From contig JAKUCV010000896.1 of assembly GCA_028386065.3 (NCBI GenBank), forward strand, positions 1-64,000: a DNA stretch of 64,000 bases, written 5' to 3'. Source of the stretch: Turnera subulata (taxonomy: Eukaryota > Streptophyta > Magnoliopsida > Malpighiales > Passifloraceae). A program made the translations under genes and the position numbers. A model generated the notes under the pieces. The model had not been told where the DNA came from. It searched no databases and saw nothing but the letters and a program-made list of their open reading frames with translations. This document shows, one piece after another, positions 1 to 10,112 of the stretch. How positions within the stretch are numbered: position 1 is the stretch's first letter; the number at the start of each line of letters is the position of its first letter.

Positions 1-420
1 ATCCAACATATGAGTCATGTACTTTGATATTATTCCTAGTCATCCGTAACTGGGTGGACATAAGGGTAGTCATTGGGTATATGATGAGTATGTAGTGGGT
101 TTTGATTGATCAAGAGGGGATTCGTCCGACCCATATAACGGGTATATTATCAGATGGTTTCTTGATAGAGTTGAACTGTTAAATGCATGGCCATGCTCGT
201 ATTAGGTGATATGGTGATATCGCGGGTATTCGTTTTATACAGTTAACTTAGGGATCAAGAAACATAGATTAAACATATACGAGATTGACATATTCCATGT
301 CTCGTGTTTGATCTTGGTAATGGGACGAAAGGACGATGACATGTTCTGAGGCATAGAGAATCAATACCGATCTTGTCGTTCGGGTAACAATGATGTGTTG
401 CTAGACGCCGCTCTTTGTTC

Positions 421-449
421 ATAATTGTAAAATGAGATTTTACAATTAT
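421..449. repeat. Perfect 13-bp hairpin
   Basis: The arm ATAATTGTAAAAT at 421-433 is followed by a GAG loop (434-436) and the exact reverse complement ATTTTACAATTAT at 437-449. It is AT-rich and could be a cruciform or an RNA hairpin in a leader. Its function is unknown. Confidence 0.75.
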
Positions 450-505
450 TGTCGGACGTTACAAGTGCCTACAGGGTCACACACAAAGAACTGTTGATTC
501 GAGCA

Positions 506-590
506 GTTGGTTGAACCGTGGTTGGACCGTGGTTGGACCGGGTGTGGTTGGACCGTAGTTAAACTGAGGTTGGACCATGGTTGAACCAGG
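506..590 (+). repeat. Degenerate 11-bp tandem repeat (GTGGTTGGACC)
   Basis: About six or seven imperfect copies of a GTGGTTGGACC-like unit run head to tail. Variants differ by one or two bases and one unit carries a short insertion. It looks like a small enhancer-type array inside an LTR or leader, but that role is inferred. Confidence 0.65.
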
Positions 591-1107
591 GTCGTTTTGG
601 GACAATAATTATCAGAATTATTCACCAGAGATTAGTGGAGAGGAGTGTTTATGTCTGCTTATGGCTTAATGGTGGACATGATAATGAAGTGTCATTATCG
701 TGGGCCATTAGTGTTGGCCATTTACTTATGCACTAATTGAGGGGTTAGAGTGGCTAAGTGATCTGATTATATTTGCTGCTCCCTCCCCTCTCTTTGCACG
801 TTTTTTACAGCACCAAAAATACCTCCTCTTCTTCTTCTTCTTCCTTGTGAAAGATAGAAGAAAACCACACACACAAAAGACACCCGGTTTTCTTGTTGCT
901 AGGACATCAGTCCGGGGAGCTCGAGGCTTGATTTGTGTGACGATTCCAAGCCAATCACGGTTCGTGTGGATACCGTAGAGGAGCCAGGCCGTTGTCTTGC
1001 TCTTGCTGATTCCATACACAAGTTAGGTGAAAGATCCTAACCTTCCGGGTATGTAAAAATTGTTATTCGGTTTATGCATGCTTCACTTGGTTCTTGGATA
1101 GTTTCCC

Positions 1108-1865
1108 TTGTTTCCGCTGCTTGTTGTGCTTGTTATGAATGTCATAATAGCTGTAGGGAAACTTACAGAAAGAACCAAAGATGCACACAAGGTGCAATAT
1201 GAGGAGCTTTTTGTACTCTTTTGCATGGTACACAGGTACAAACTCAATGGAGGACTTTGGTTGCTGCAGAATTTTACTCATATTTGCAAAGGAGAAGGCG
1301 AGATAGCACGTGGAGGGCTGATCACTCAAATTGCAAAATTCTTAGGAATTAACTTAGAGCCCTACACTTTAACCCCTTCTAACCCCGCAATAGAGACTGT
1401 GCATAAGTTTGTAGCAGAAGCAATGAACCTAGACCCCCATGAACCCATTGACCCATATCCTTTTAGTGATGAAGAAGAGGTTGACGAGGAATACTTTTGT
1501 ATTAGCATACAACCGTTCCACCGTAAGCCCATTGACCCATATCCTTTTAGTGATGAAGAAGAGGTTGACGAGGAATACTTTTGTATTAGCATACAACCGT
1601 TCCACCGTAAGCCACCATCGTCTATATCATCTGTGGAGTCCAATTCCTCCAACATCTTCGACTTTCTCATGGGGTGGCAAGCTCAAGTCGATGGCATCGC
1701 CAATCTCAACAAGACCACCGGTGAATTACTCTCTCAAATGGAAAAGTTGGTTGACATGTTGATAAGTTAGGGAGAGTCATGTGCAGCAAATTAGATGAAC
1801 AAGAGAAGACCATCGCGCAACTTAGGAAGAAGCTAGAGAACATTGAGAACAAACTTTCCGAGTAG
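1108..1865 (+). pseudogene. Athila-type 3' ORF, plant transposon-protein-like, frameshifted
   Basis: The open frame runs from 1108 to 1770. Its first codon is TTG, so the first usable ATG is at 1135 and the true start may be lost upstream. The translated body has a helix-rich segment with ...GEIARGGLITQIAKFLGI, a pattern seen in 'putative plant transposon protein' ORFs of Athila-like elements. An acidic segment follows that is duplicated exactly (1444-1611), then a C-terminal coiled-coil-like part. After the stop at 1768-1770 a second frame (1779-1865) encodes a 28-residue coiled coil starting MCSKLDEQEKTIAQLRKKLE, which looks like the original C-terminus moved out of frame. Downstream GTTTGAGGA motifs resemble Athila 3' regions. 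Family placement is inferred from pattern. Confidence 0.45.
1444..1611 (+). repeat. Exact in-frame 84-bp tandem duplication
   Basis: Bases 1444-1527 and 1528-1611 are identical. The unit is 28 codons long, so the frame is kept, and it encodes an acidic patch (PIDPYPFSDEEEVDEEY...) ending in PFHRK. No difference was found between the two copies, which implies the duplication is younger than most mutations around it. Confidence 0.95.
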
Positions 1866-3914
1866 TTTCATGCATCATCATTCTATGTGTTGTGTTTTTA
1901 TTGCTTTATGTGTTTACTTTTATAGGATGTAGTAAATGCTATTCATCATTGTGGCAGTTTAAATTTCATGTCAATTGTGTTTAATTTTGGCGTCATGAAC
2001 ACCCAGTGGCAATGCAATTTCGACTTCTCTATCTCTCTTATGGTTGATTCTTACTTTCTCTCTTACTTGGATTCTCTTTTCTTATGTGCTATACATGTTT
2101 CAATCTAAGTTTGAGGAGAGTGCCTCTCCTATTTGCCTATCATTTTATCCCTTGTTTCTTTTCTTTCTTGGCCAATGAAGACATTGTCCGATTTAAGTTT
2201 GAGGACGGGGAACAAATTTCTTTGCAATTTGTTTGTTTTTGTTTTTGTTTGTTTTTAGTGTCAATAAAGGGCAAGTTTTTGACTTTAAGGTATTGAGTAT
2301 GGATATTTTTGATTCTAGATACTTAGTAAAAAGCCATTACCTTTTTCAAAATTGTTTTCAAAAAATCGTTTTCAACTTTATTTTTCAAATTGTTTTTCCA
2401 AATTATTTTCAAATTTGTTTTTAAAAAAATTGTTAAAAAATAAAAAAATTCGAAAGAACCAAAAAAATTTTTCTTTTTTTTTTCAAATTATTTTTCAAAC
2501 CCACCATTCTATGATCAAGAAGATTTTGTTGGTGGATAACCAAGAGAGTTGCTTTGAGTTTTCGAAATCTTTTTGAAGAGTTCTTTTTATGGATAGAAAG
2601 CTGAGAGAATCATCTAGAACTTTATAGAAGAGCTTAACGCCCAGTTTGGATGTCTTCTAGGAGAAAAGTGGCGTGAAGTTTTCGGGTCAGAAAACAGATA
2701 AAAATCCAACCTGGAGTGCAAGTCAAGAATTCAATTTCCATTCAAAGTAGGAATACCCCACCGACTTCCAAAGCTTAAAGTCAGTACAAAAGGACCCCCT
2801 AGGTCGACATATTCAGGAGGCAGAAGTCAGAGGGTGAAGCTCTGCTGAATTGGTTAGTTATTAGGTCACACACAGTAGTAGGGTTAGGGTTTTCTACTCT
2901 TTTGGATCCTCTAGGGTGGTGCCGAACTTATCATCCAATTTCAAAGGTTATTCCCCACAACAATTCAACATTATTTCAGCAAGATCTGAAGGTTTAGGGT
3001 CACAGAATCATCAGTACCAGTTGCAGCAGAAATCGAGATCAGGAGAGCAAGAAGTCGACGCCACCATCATCGACACCAAATCGGCCAGCCGACTCCTTTT
3101 CCTCCTCTTTATTTGATTTTCTTTTATGTTAAACTGTTTACTTGATGAATTCTTATGATATATTGATTGATTGCTATTTTATTATGAGGAACTAATTCTC
3201 TAATCTAGGATTAGAGATGTAGCCAATTACTTCTATGGTTTAATTATCTATGGTTTGATGTTTTTATTCAATTGATTGTGTTGATTGTTCAATCTATGTG
3301 TGCCGAATTTATTATCTACTTTGAATTGATTCTTATTGATTGCAAGATGCGAGAGCTGTGTGATTTATATGATGATACCTAGAACAACATAGATTGATTG
3401 ATGCTAAAATATGCGAAAGTTGATAGTTTCTTAAGGCTTGATTGATTGTTTTGTGCTTGATGAGTTTAGTATGGATGCTAGGCTATGCTAGAGCTAGGTA
3501 GTAATCTTTGCTGAATATTTGATTCAACATGCGATAGCTAAGGATTAAGACATTAGAAACAATTGCCCACAATCACACGTCATTGATAGAAATCAACTCC
3601 ATCAATAATAAACCTTGATAGTAATTGTGTGAATCCCGATTTCCTAAATTGCTTTAGATTTTGATAGAACTCCACTTTAGATCAAATTTGCAATTTTATT
3701 TCTTTCCTTTTAGCCTATTCGACATCACCTACACCATCTTTTAATTGATTTTCCCAGATAATCATAAGTTGTGACATTAGATAGTACTTATTTCCCTTGT
3801 TCATTGGATCGACCTCGATTAGACTACTACACTACATAGTACACTATACTCTTGCAATTAAAAATCGTTGCATTTACTCGTGAGATATTTGTGTGTCGTG
3901 TTGTGAATTGATCA
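1866..3914 (+). mobile_element. 3' non-coding region and LTR-like end of an Athila-type element
   Basis: No gene is seen. The left part has AT-rich tracts and GTTTGAGGA-type motifs (near 2106 and 2196) like those that precede Athila 3' LTRs. The right part (about 3780-3914) has the same order of elements as the U5 end of element A: a GATCGACCTCGATTAG-like segment, ACTAC repeats, then CTTGCA. It ends in ...TTGATCA at 3914. The LTR start was not located, so only the 3' end is proposed. Confidence 0.35.
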
Positions 3915-3957
3915 GGAATTATAAATTTTAAAAGTCACGCGTAAAAATTAACGCACC

Positions 3958-5836
3958 ATGGTTGCAGCAGAAACCACCGTTCCTGTACAGAAGGAAGGAG
4001 AACAAGTGCAGAAGGACGATACTACTATGGAGGAGTTGCCAAATTTAAATGCAAGACCAATTAAGGAATCCAAGGAGACCAGGCGTGGTGGTCTAACATC
4101 GACTGAAATCTTAAAGATTGCTGAAAGTGCTGAGAGGAAGGCTAAAAAAAGGCCTGATGATCTGGTTGGACAAAAACCGAATGATATGGAGAAAGATGAT
4201 GAAGAACAAGCTCAAGATGAATCTGAGTCTGACAATGAAAAGGAGCTGGAAAAGCGGCGTGATGATGAAGAAGAGCAGTCTCTATCAGTGCGGCAACCAG
4301 AAAAGTCCATGAAGACAAAAGGAACATATGTGGTTTATGGAAAAATCAAAGCTCCTGTGATGAGAAAGCCAAGTGCTCGACTTCTTGGTAAAGGCATTGT
4401 TAGGAAGACTGGGAAGAAGAAGAAGTAGGACAATCGGATTCAACTCATTGACTCTGATTCACAAGAAGTTCCTGTCAATGGTGAGGAAGAGTTGCCAGAA
4501 GAAAAACCGTCAAAGAAGAGGTACAGAGCAAAGGATAGCGATTCGCAGAAGACTATGAGCTATAAGTCTGTTGGAGATGATCTGTTCGATGATGAACCAG
4601 AACATGAAGAAGACCCTGAAGGCTACTACATTTCATGCTATTATTCTAGTAAGGAAGATGACAATGAGAAAAATAAGGATGGAGATGAGTCAGGGAAAGA
4701 AGAGGAAGAAGATGATATTAAAGATGCTGATGAGGAGGAACGAGAGCAAGACGAAGATAAGCAGGAGACGGAAAGGAATGAAGAAGAAGAAGACCAAGAG
4801 GATGAAGAAGATGCTGAAGAAGACCAAGAACCAGAAGATGGAGAAGAAGATGAAGAACTCCTTATTGTCGAGCCACCCAAGAAGAAGGTTAAAACGAGTG
4901 TTAGTATCTCGACAAATGAAAAATCGAAGAAGAAAGAAGATGAGAGCAACAAGTTTGAGACTTTTACGAAGACAAATAATGTCACTTAGGGAGATTTTGA
5001 TGCTCTTGGGGTCACTCAGATCCTAAAGCATTATCAGTTGGACTACTTGGCTACCTTGAAGGCCCAAGCAGATCAGATGATCTTGAAAGAGTTCTATGAG
5101 AATCCGCTGGTGAAAAAGCAAAGAAATGTAGTGGTTGAATATGTGGCAACTACTGTCAGAGGCAAGAAGACGAAGATCACAACAGACAATATTTAGGATG
5201 TGTTGAAGCTGAAAAGAGGGACCATCAAATACTACAATATAACATCCAGGACAAAAATCAACATTGATAGTGCTCCAACTTATAGCCAGCAAGTGAAGTT
5301 GGTAAATGGATCAACCAAGAAAGGAGCTAATCAGCATGCAAACCCTCTTGCTCGAGTAATAATGTATATGCTTCCAAGAGTGATTCTGCCACGTCCCTGG
5401 CACTTATCTGCAATGCTGACTTGTGGATGATAGCATGCATGATGAAGAAGACCCCTATTTGCCTTGCATACCAGATGTTGCATCACATTGCTTTATACAA
5501 AGCAAGGAGCCATGGCTTACTCATCACTCTTATTGCTAGATGATTTAGTGTGAAATCAACCAAATCTGCTATTTTCATGGAGCTTGGACAAATTGGCCGA
5601 AAACCTTTTGTAACATGGGTATCAAGCTCTTCTCAAATGGAAAATTTAAAGTGGTAAGGGTATGAGCAAATCACAAGCAAACTCAGTTGGATGATCTTGA
5701 AACCTGATTTAGGTTTCTTGAAACCGATGTTGGAGCCTTGTGTCAAGAGGTAAGAGAGATGAAAGCTGATATGATAGAGCAGTTTGAGCTGGTTCTCTCC
5801 AGATTGCCCTCTCTAGTTCTATCTGGTGATGAGTGA
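3958..5836 (+). pseudogene. Copia C0 env-like / plant transposon-protein ORF remnant
   Basis: One reading frame runs from ATG 3958 (context GCACCATGG) to 5430 but is cut by three TAG codons (4426, 4987, 5194), followed by a TGA at 5428. Homologous protein continues in another frame to about 5836. Domains in order: a basic segment ending RPSARLLGKGIVRKTGKKKK; a long Glu/Asp/Lys-rich low-complexity region (about 4560-4860); a basic PPKKKVKTS patch resembling a nuclear localisation signal; a conserved globular part (ILKHYQLDYLATL..., NPLARVIMYMLPRV..., QMLHHIALYKARSHG); and a C-terminal helix (VREMKADMIEQFELV). It is collinear with C1 (minus strand, 39300-41794), and its tail matches C2 (63771-64000). 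By analogy with SIRE-type elements this is the env-like ORF 3' of pol. The N-terminus is truncated relative to C1. Confidence 0.7.
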
Positions 5837-6145
5837 AACCTTTCTCGATCTGATGCTTTAGGACTCATCCATTGCATTCAGGTCATGCTTTATTTTGGTT
5901 CTCATTATGGTTCTTAGTTTCCTCAAATATTTACTATCTTCTGGGATATTGTGTTTAACTTATGGATTCTTGTTTTACTCTTTTGAATGTTTATTCTGTA
6001 TGATTTTTATTTTGTTCCTATAGTATTTTGTTCCCTTTAAGTTGATGCCAAAAGGGGGAGAAGCTTGTCGCGTTGATTGATTATGCAGGAACAATCATAT
6101 GGTTTTGCTAAAAAGAATAATTTTAACATGATTGATTAATGCAAG
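5837..6145 (+). mobile_element. Copia C0 3' UTR, polypurine tract and start of 3' LTR
   Basis: This non-coding segment matches the reverse complement of 63566-63770 (copia C2). It ends in a polypurine tract, CCAAAAGGGGGAGAAG (about 6049-6064), next to a possible LTR start TGTCGCG at 6066. A T-family LTR interrupts it at 6146. Confidence 0.6.
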
Positions 6146-6563
6146 TGTGAATACCCGATCCAAAATCACTTAGGCCTATTCACCTATCCCTTTTCACCTT
6201 CTTCCTCGGGTCAATCCCATGTCAATGGAGTTGCCAACCAAATTTTATTAAGGACAAAATTTGGGAAAAAACTTTGTGTGACTCCTTTAGGATACATGGT
6301 CATGGCGAAACAAAGACATTGGATCGAGGGGTTTGTCACGGATAGAGTGTCCCACCTTCTTGCCACTCCTTAGCTCTGTGGTTGATCCTCTTCTTAATCC
6401 CTCCTTGTTGGACTACTGTTGATACTTCTCACGAAATTTCTCCAGAGTTTTTGCCTAAGATATATTCGTAAGCTTGGAGAGGTAGAGTTTCTCCAAGCAA
6501 CAAGAGCTTATGGGTGTGTATGTGAAGAATGTTGTGTTCCCTCGGAAATGTGTGTGAGGGATC

Positions 6564-6575
6564 CTATTTATAGTG
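6564..6575 (-). promoter_or_regulatory. TATA box of the T LTR promoter
   Basis: On the minus strand the sequence reads CACTATAAATAG. The same site is intact in the LTR at 50641-50652 and damaged in the LTR at 61940 and the solo LTR at 42068. A GC-rich hairpin cluster lies upstream of it on that strand (about 6698-6810). Confidence 0.6.
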
Positions 6576-6697
6576 TTCTGGGAAGCCTAAGGGCGTGGAC
6601 TTGCTTGATAGTGGAGACTATGCCCGAAAATATGGTCCAAAACCGCGTAGGTTCGAATTAGAAACAAAATCGGAAAAATCGGGAATTCTGGGCACCC

Positions 6698-6810
6698 ATG
6701 ACCGCCACTGCCGGCGATCATCTGCTAGATGACACCCAGTGCCGGCACTCATGTGGGGATGTCTGCCAGCACCTGGCGGTCATCAGGAGAAGACCGTCGG
6801 TCATCCCACG
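6698..6810. repeat. GACCGCC/GGCGGTC hairpin cluster in T1 LTR
   Basis: Several inverted and direct copies of a GACCGCC / GGCGGTC motif lie here, some mutated (for example CCGGCGATCAT). The same cluster occurs in other T LTRs (42911-42960, 50777-50890, 62817-62915) and inside T3 (52755-52850). Confidence 0.7.
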
Positions 6811-7424
6811 TGTCACCCGTTCTTTCTTTTTTCAACCCCCGTTCCCCCTAATTCAGCCCTAATTTGATCCTACCGCGTAATCAACCAAGAATCACTCAAT
6901 TACTTGACCATCACTCCCCTAAATCATTCCATAACTGATTAATTACACATTAACACCCATTTCATACTAAATCATACCAAAAGCAACATTTCCACATAAA
7001 TGATGATTTAGCTCTGATTTTCCACGAAAATCTGAGCTAAAATTAGCCTGCAAGAAATGTGTTAATGGCCTGGATAGACTCTGGAAAATTCATTAACCTG
7101 GAACCCTAAACTCATTTCTAACCCAAAAATAAATCATCTCAATATAATTAGGTTAAAAACAACTAAACGGGCCCAAGCAATGAAATGAAATGTATTTTAA
7201 TGTAAATAAACCTTATTATATGTTTTACCCTAAGATTAAATCTTCTCATTAATCCTAAGTTTTAGAAGCACAAAGGTTTAGATGATCAAAATACATTAAT
7301 CCTACTAAATTAAATTCTTTTCATGCCTTAGCTCAAGATCAAATCATCTCATTATCCTCAAGTTTAAGCATTTTTGGAATCTAATTTTAGTAAAATATTC
7401 ATGGGTCAAATTTGGGTGTTCACA

Positions 7425-8136
7425 GATGCCCCTCGTTGATGAGTCCTTAAGGACTAAGGACGAAACAACGTAAGAAAGGAACAACCAAATTTGAATGATC
7501 AATGTGTGGTGTGTGTGTCAAGTTTCGGAGCATCCCATGCTCCTCTTCAGGAATCATCTCATCCTAAAGTTTTGAGGGACTTACCTTTGGTTTCTGGAAA
7601 TCATCTAATTCCAGGTTTTCGGGAATCTTCTCATCCCGAGGTGATAGAATCATCTCATCTATCGGGTTGTTAACAGGGAATCATTTCATCCTTGTCAACT
7701 AGGTTTTGTTTGGGAATCATCTCATCCCAAGTTACAGTTTTCAGGAATCATCTCATCCAGAGGTGATAGAATCATCTCATTTATCAGGTCGTTGACAAAA
7801 TCTCAGTTTTGGGAATCATCTCATCTCGAGGTTTGCGAGAAATTAGGTCCTTAGCTTTAGTTTTGCGGGTACTGGGTACACTACTTTTGTCTGGTTTCTT
7901 CATCTCTTGGTTTGCGAGAATTGGGTTCCCGGCTGTTGACTTGTATCTCTCAAGGTCGACTCATCTCAAGGTTTGCAAAGGCTAGGCACTTGGCTTCGGG
8001 TTTTTTCTCATGTCTGGATTCCTCTTGTCTGGGTTTTCTCGTTTCTTGAGTTTGCAAAGATCGATTTTTTTTGCTTTTGACAGGATTCCCTCATCTCTCT
8101 TCTAGTTAAGTTTACTCCTCTCTGATTTATGTCTGG
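7425..8136 (-). mobile_element. T1 internal region next to 3' LTR, AATCATCTCATC repeats
   Basis: No coding sequence is seen. It begins GATGCCCCTCGTTG just inside the LTR, identical to the T3 copy at 51497, where the complement is the likely polypurine tract. From about 7548 to 7830 a GGAATCATCTCATCC-like unit recurs roughly nine times, with GAGGT or TCGGG joints, followed by degenerate 'TTTGCGAGA...GGGT' units. The region ends in the target site TCTGG (8132-8136), where Athila A inserted. It resumes at 27333. Confidence 0.7.
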
Positions 8137-10112
8137 TGATGCACATGAAATACGCATAGTTTTAGGCATGATTTTAGATATACTTTCTCTCGATTTATCA
8201 TGACTATATGCCTTACTTTGCATTATTTCATCATATTCCCATAAATCCCATCCCTTACTGTATGATTAGTGATTCCAGGTGCATTTTGAACAATTTTGGA
8301 GATTTTATTGGAGAATTCGATGAAACAGCATCTGGCACAGCATGGGCCTATTTGGCAGCCTGTTGTTCATTGCAAAATCAGTGAAAAGCCACGAATCCCT
8401 CTCCAATCACAGGTTATCCACTAGATTTCACCACCTTTGCCTTGATCCACGAAGCCATCATGCCACTACATCAATCCTAAAAAGAGCTAAATCCAATTGC
8501 ACAGAAAAATGGGAAGATATCGTACACAGCCTCAAGCACAGGCCCAGCACAGGATCAGCCTGTCGAATCTGCAGATGACCAGAACGCGAAAATAAGAATA
8601 TTAAACTCAGCCACTTGTGGAGCTTCACCACTTGTAGAACTTTCAACTCTGCAATCATGACCTGAGCGACTCAGAAGACCTTAAGCATGGGAAAGAGGGG
8701 ATAATCATCCCACCCGAAGAATTTAACGATTAAAGAACTATTATCCTCCCCTCTAAGTCTTCTAAAATCTGCAGATTTGTAGATTTTACCCATTCAGCAC
8801 CCCTCCCAAGCTGCCTTACCTCGAGGAGCAAGATGGGCAACTGAAAGCTCAACTTGTCCAACTGCCATACCTTCCAGCACGTGGGAGAGAAGAGAAGAGA
8901 GGAATCTGCACCATAAAAGAGAAGGAGAAAGGAAGAACACACATCGAACTGGACCCCTCTATCAATACCCATAACCTGCAGAACTTTGGAACAAAGGGTT
9001 CAAGGGGAACCCCTCCAGCCTGGTTCCAAACATTATGCTACCCTTAATTTCTTTTGATTTTGTAACCATGAGTATGAACTAAACAACCCCTCTTAGGTTG
9101 AAGGGGTGAAGCATGTCTCTGTTCTTAGTGCAATAAATTGCTTTTCCTATGTTCTTAACCGTTTTTATTGTTTGGTGGTTACAAACCTGCTCCATGTTTG
9201 AGTCTTGATCAAACCCATACATGAATATAGATAGCTAGGTGAAGGACCGAAAGGAGAGACCATAGTTTCTAGAACAACAACAACCAACCGTTAGCTCTTA
9301 GTTTCGAAAGAAATTAGGAACTAATTGAGGAATTAGCCTCATCACCAATTCTTAATCCCCTTAGTTTGACCGATGCGAAGGCATTAGGATGAGTGAGAAC
9401 TTTGGGAGGAACCTGTGAGTGAAAACAAATGGGTTCAGTATTGGTTGAGAGCGCCTGCAAGAACCAATCTGTGTAATTGACCTTGTGTTCTCAACAGGCT
9501 CAGCCACAGGCTCAGTCACGGACTCAGCACTGTCTCAGCCTGTTACGACACAGTCAAGAAAGAGTGACACCATTTTTAATCTGATTCCTGATTGATTATT
9601 GAGTAGCCTATTTTAATCTAGAGGCAGCTTGGTGAAGGTCCGAAAGGAGAAGCCAAGTGTGCGAGACTAACAATAGTCAGCCTTCCCTCCCTAGCCGTTC
9701 GAAAGAAAATAGGGAGAAACTGTGGGTAATTAGCACCAACACCAAATTTCACTTCTAAGTGGACGTCTACTCTAGTGACAGAGGGTAGATGGAAGCTTAG
9801 GAAACTATCAATAAGATCGAAAGTCGTTGGTAGTACATTAGGTTGGGAGCCCCTTCAAGACTTCTTATTAAAAACAGGACGTCACACAGGCCCAGCCTGT
9901 GAAGATGTTGTTGAGCAATTTAGAGCATAAAGGCAAGACATGTGAATCCCTGGATGCCTAAGATTTTACCAAAACCTGATTTTCACCTACTTTTTATTCT
10001 CTTGCATAGTTTAATTTCGATTTGCACTCACCTCAAAATTATTTTTTTTGTTTAAATTGTCTCAAGCCTAATTCGTCTAAGGTAAGGAGTAACAGACTCA
10101 TCCCAATCCCTG
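8137..10112 (+). repeat. Athila A 5' LTR, left part
   Basis: This matches the 3' LTR at 25241-27327. The remainder (about 65 bp) lies at 17781-17845, beyond the nested insertion. Open frames in it recur in the other LTR copies (for example at 25447 and 32016) but differ in length through indels, so they are not called genes. Confidence 0.9.

Larger units (their letters stand above)
1..1107. other. Unclassified LTR-like or leader-like non-coding DNA
   Basis: I see no convincing protein here. The stretch holds a perfect hairpin (421-449), an 11-bp tandem repeat (506-590), a CT-rich run near 825-845 and a leader-like segment around 880-1050 of the kind seen in R/U5 parts of plant LTRs. The longest open frame (minus strand, 726-1019) is low-complexity, with runs of K and R that simply mirror the CT tract, and is not taken as a gene. 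It may be part of a copia-type LTR cut by the left window edge. No terminal TG...CA pair could be assigned. Confidence 0.3.
6146..7424 (-). repeat. T1 LTR (3' LTR of minus-strand T element)
   Basis: Read on the plus strand it starts TGTGAATACCCGA and ends GGGTGTTCACA, so it has TG...CA ends on either strand. It matches the LTRs at 49882-51496 and 61940-63565 and the solo LTR at 42068-46860. Orientation is set by those copies: the tRNA-Arg primer site adjoins the TGTGAATA end, and a TATA box lies on the minus strand (6564-6575). A purine-rich tract (minus strand CGAGGGGCATC) adjoins the other end, as expected for a 3' LTR. It is about 350 bp shorter than the other full copies. Confidence 0.85.

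Noticed and set aside
726..1019. Minus-strand 97-codon ORF
   Set aside because: Lys/Arg run mirrors a CT microsatellite; no domain and no conservation within the window.
4641..4985. Minus-strand Ser-rich ORF of 114 codons
   Set aside because: It is the complement of the Glu/Asp-rich part of the C0 env-like ORF; poly-Ser is the expected shadow of GAA/GAT-rich codons.
8342..8578. Small ORF shared with 25447-25770 and 32016-32297
   Set aside because: It lies in three Athila LTR copies and changes length and frame by indels, so common descent explains it.
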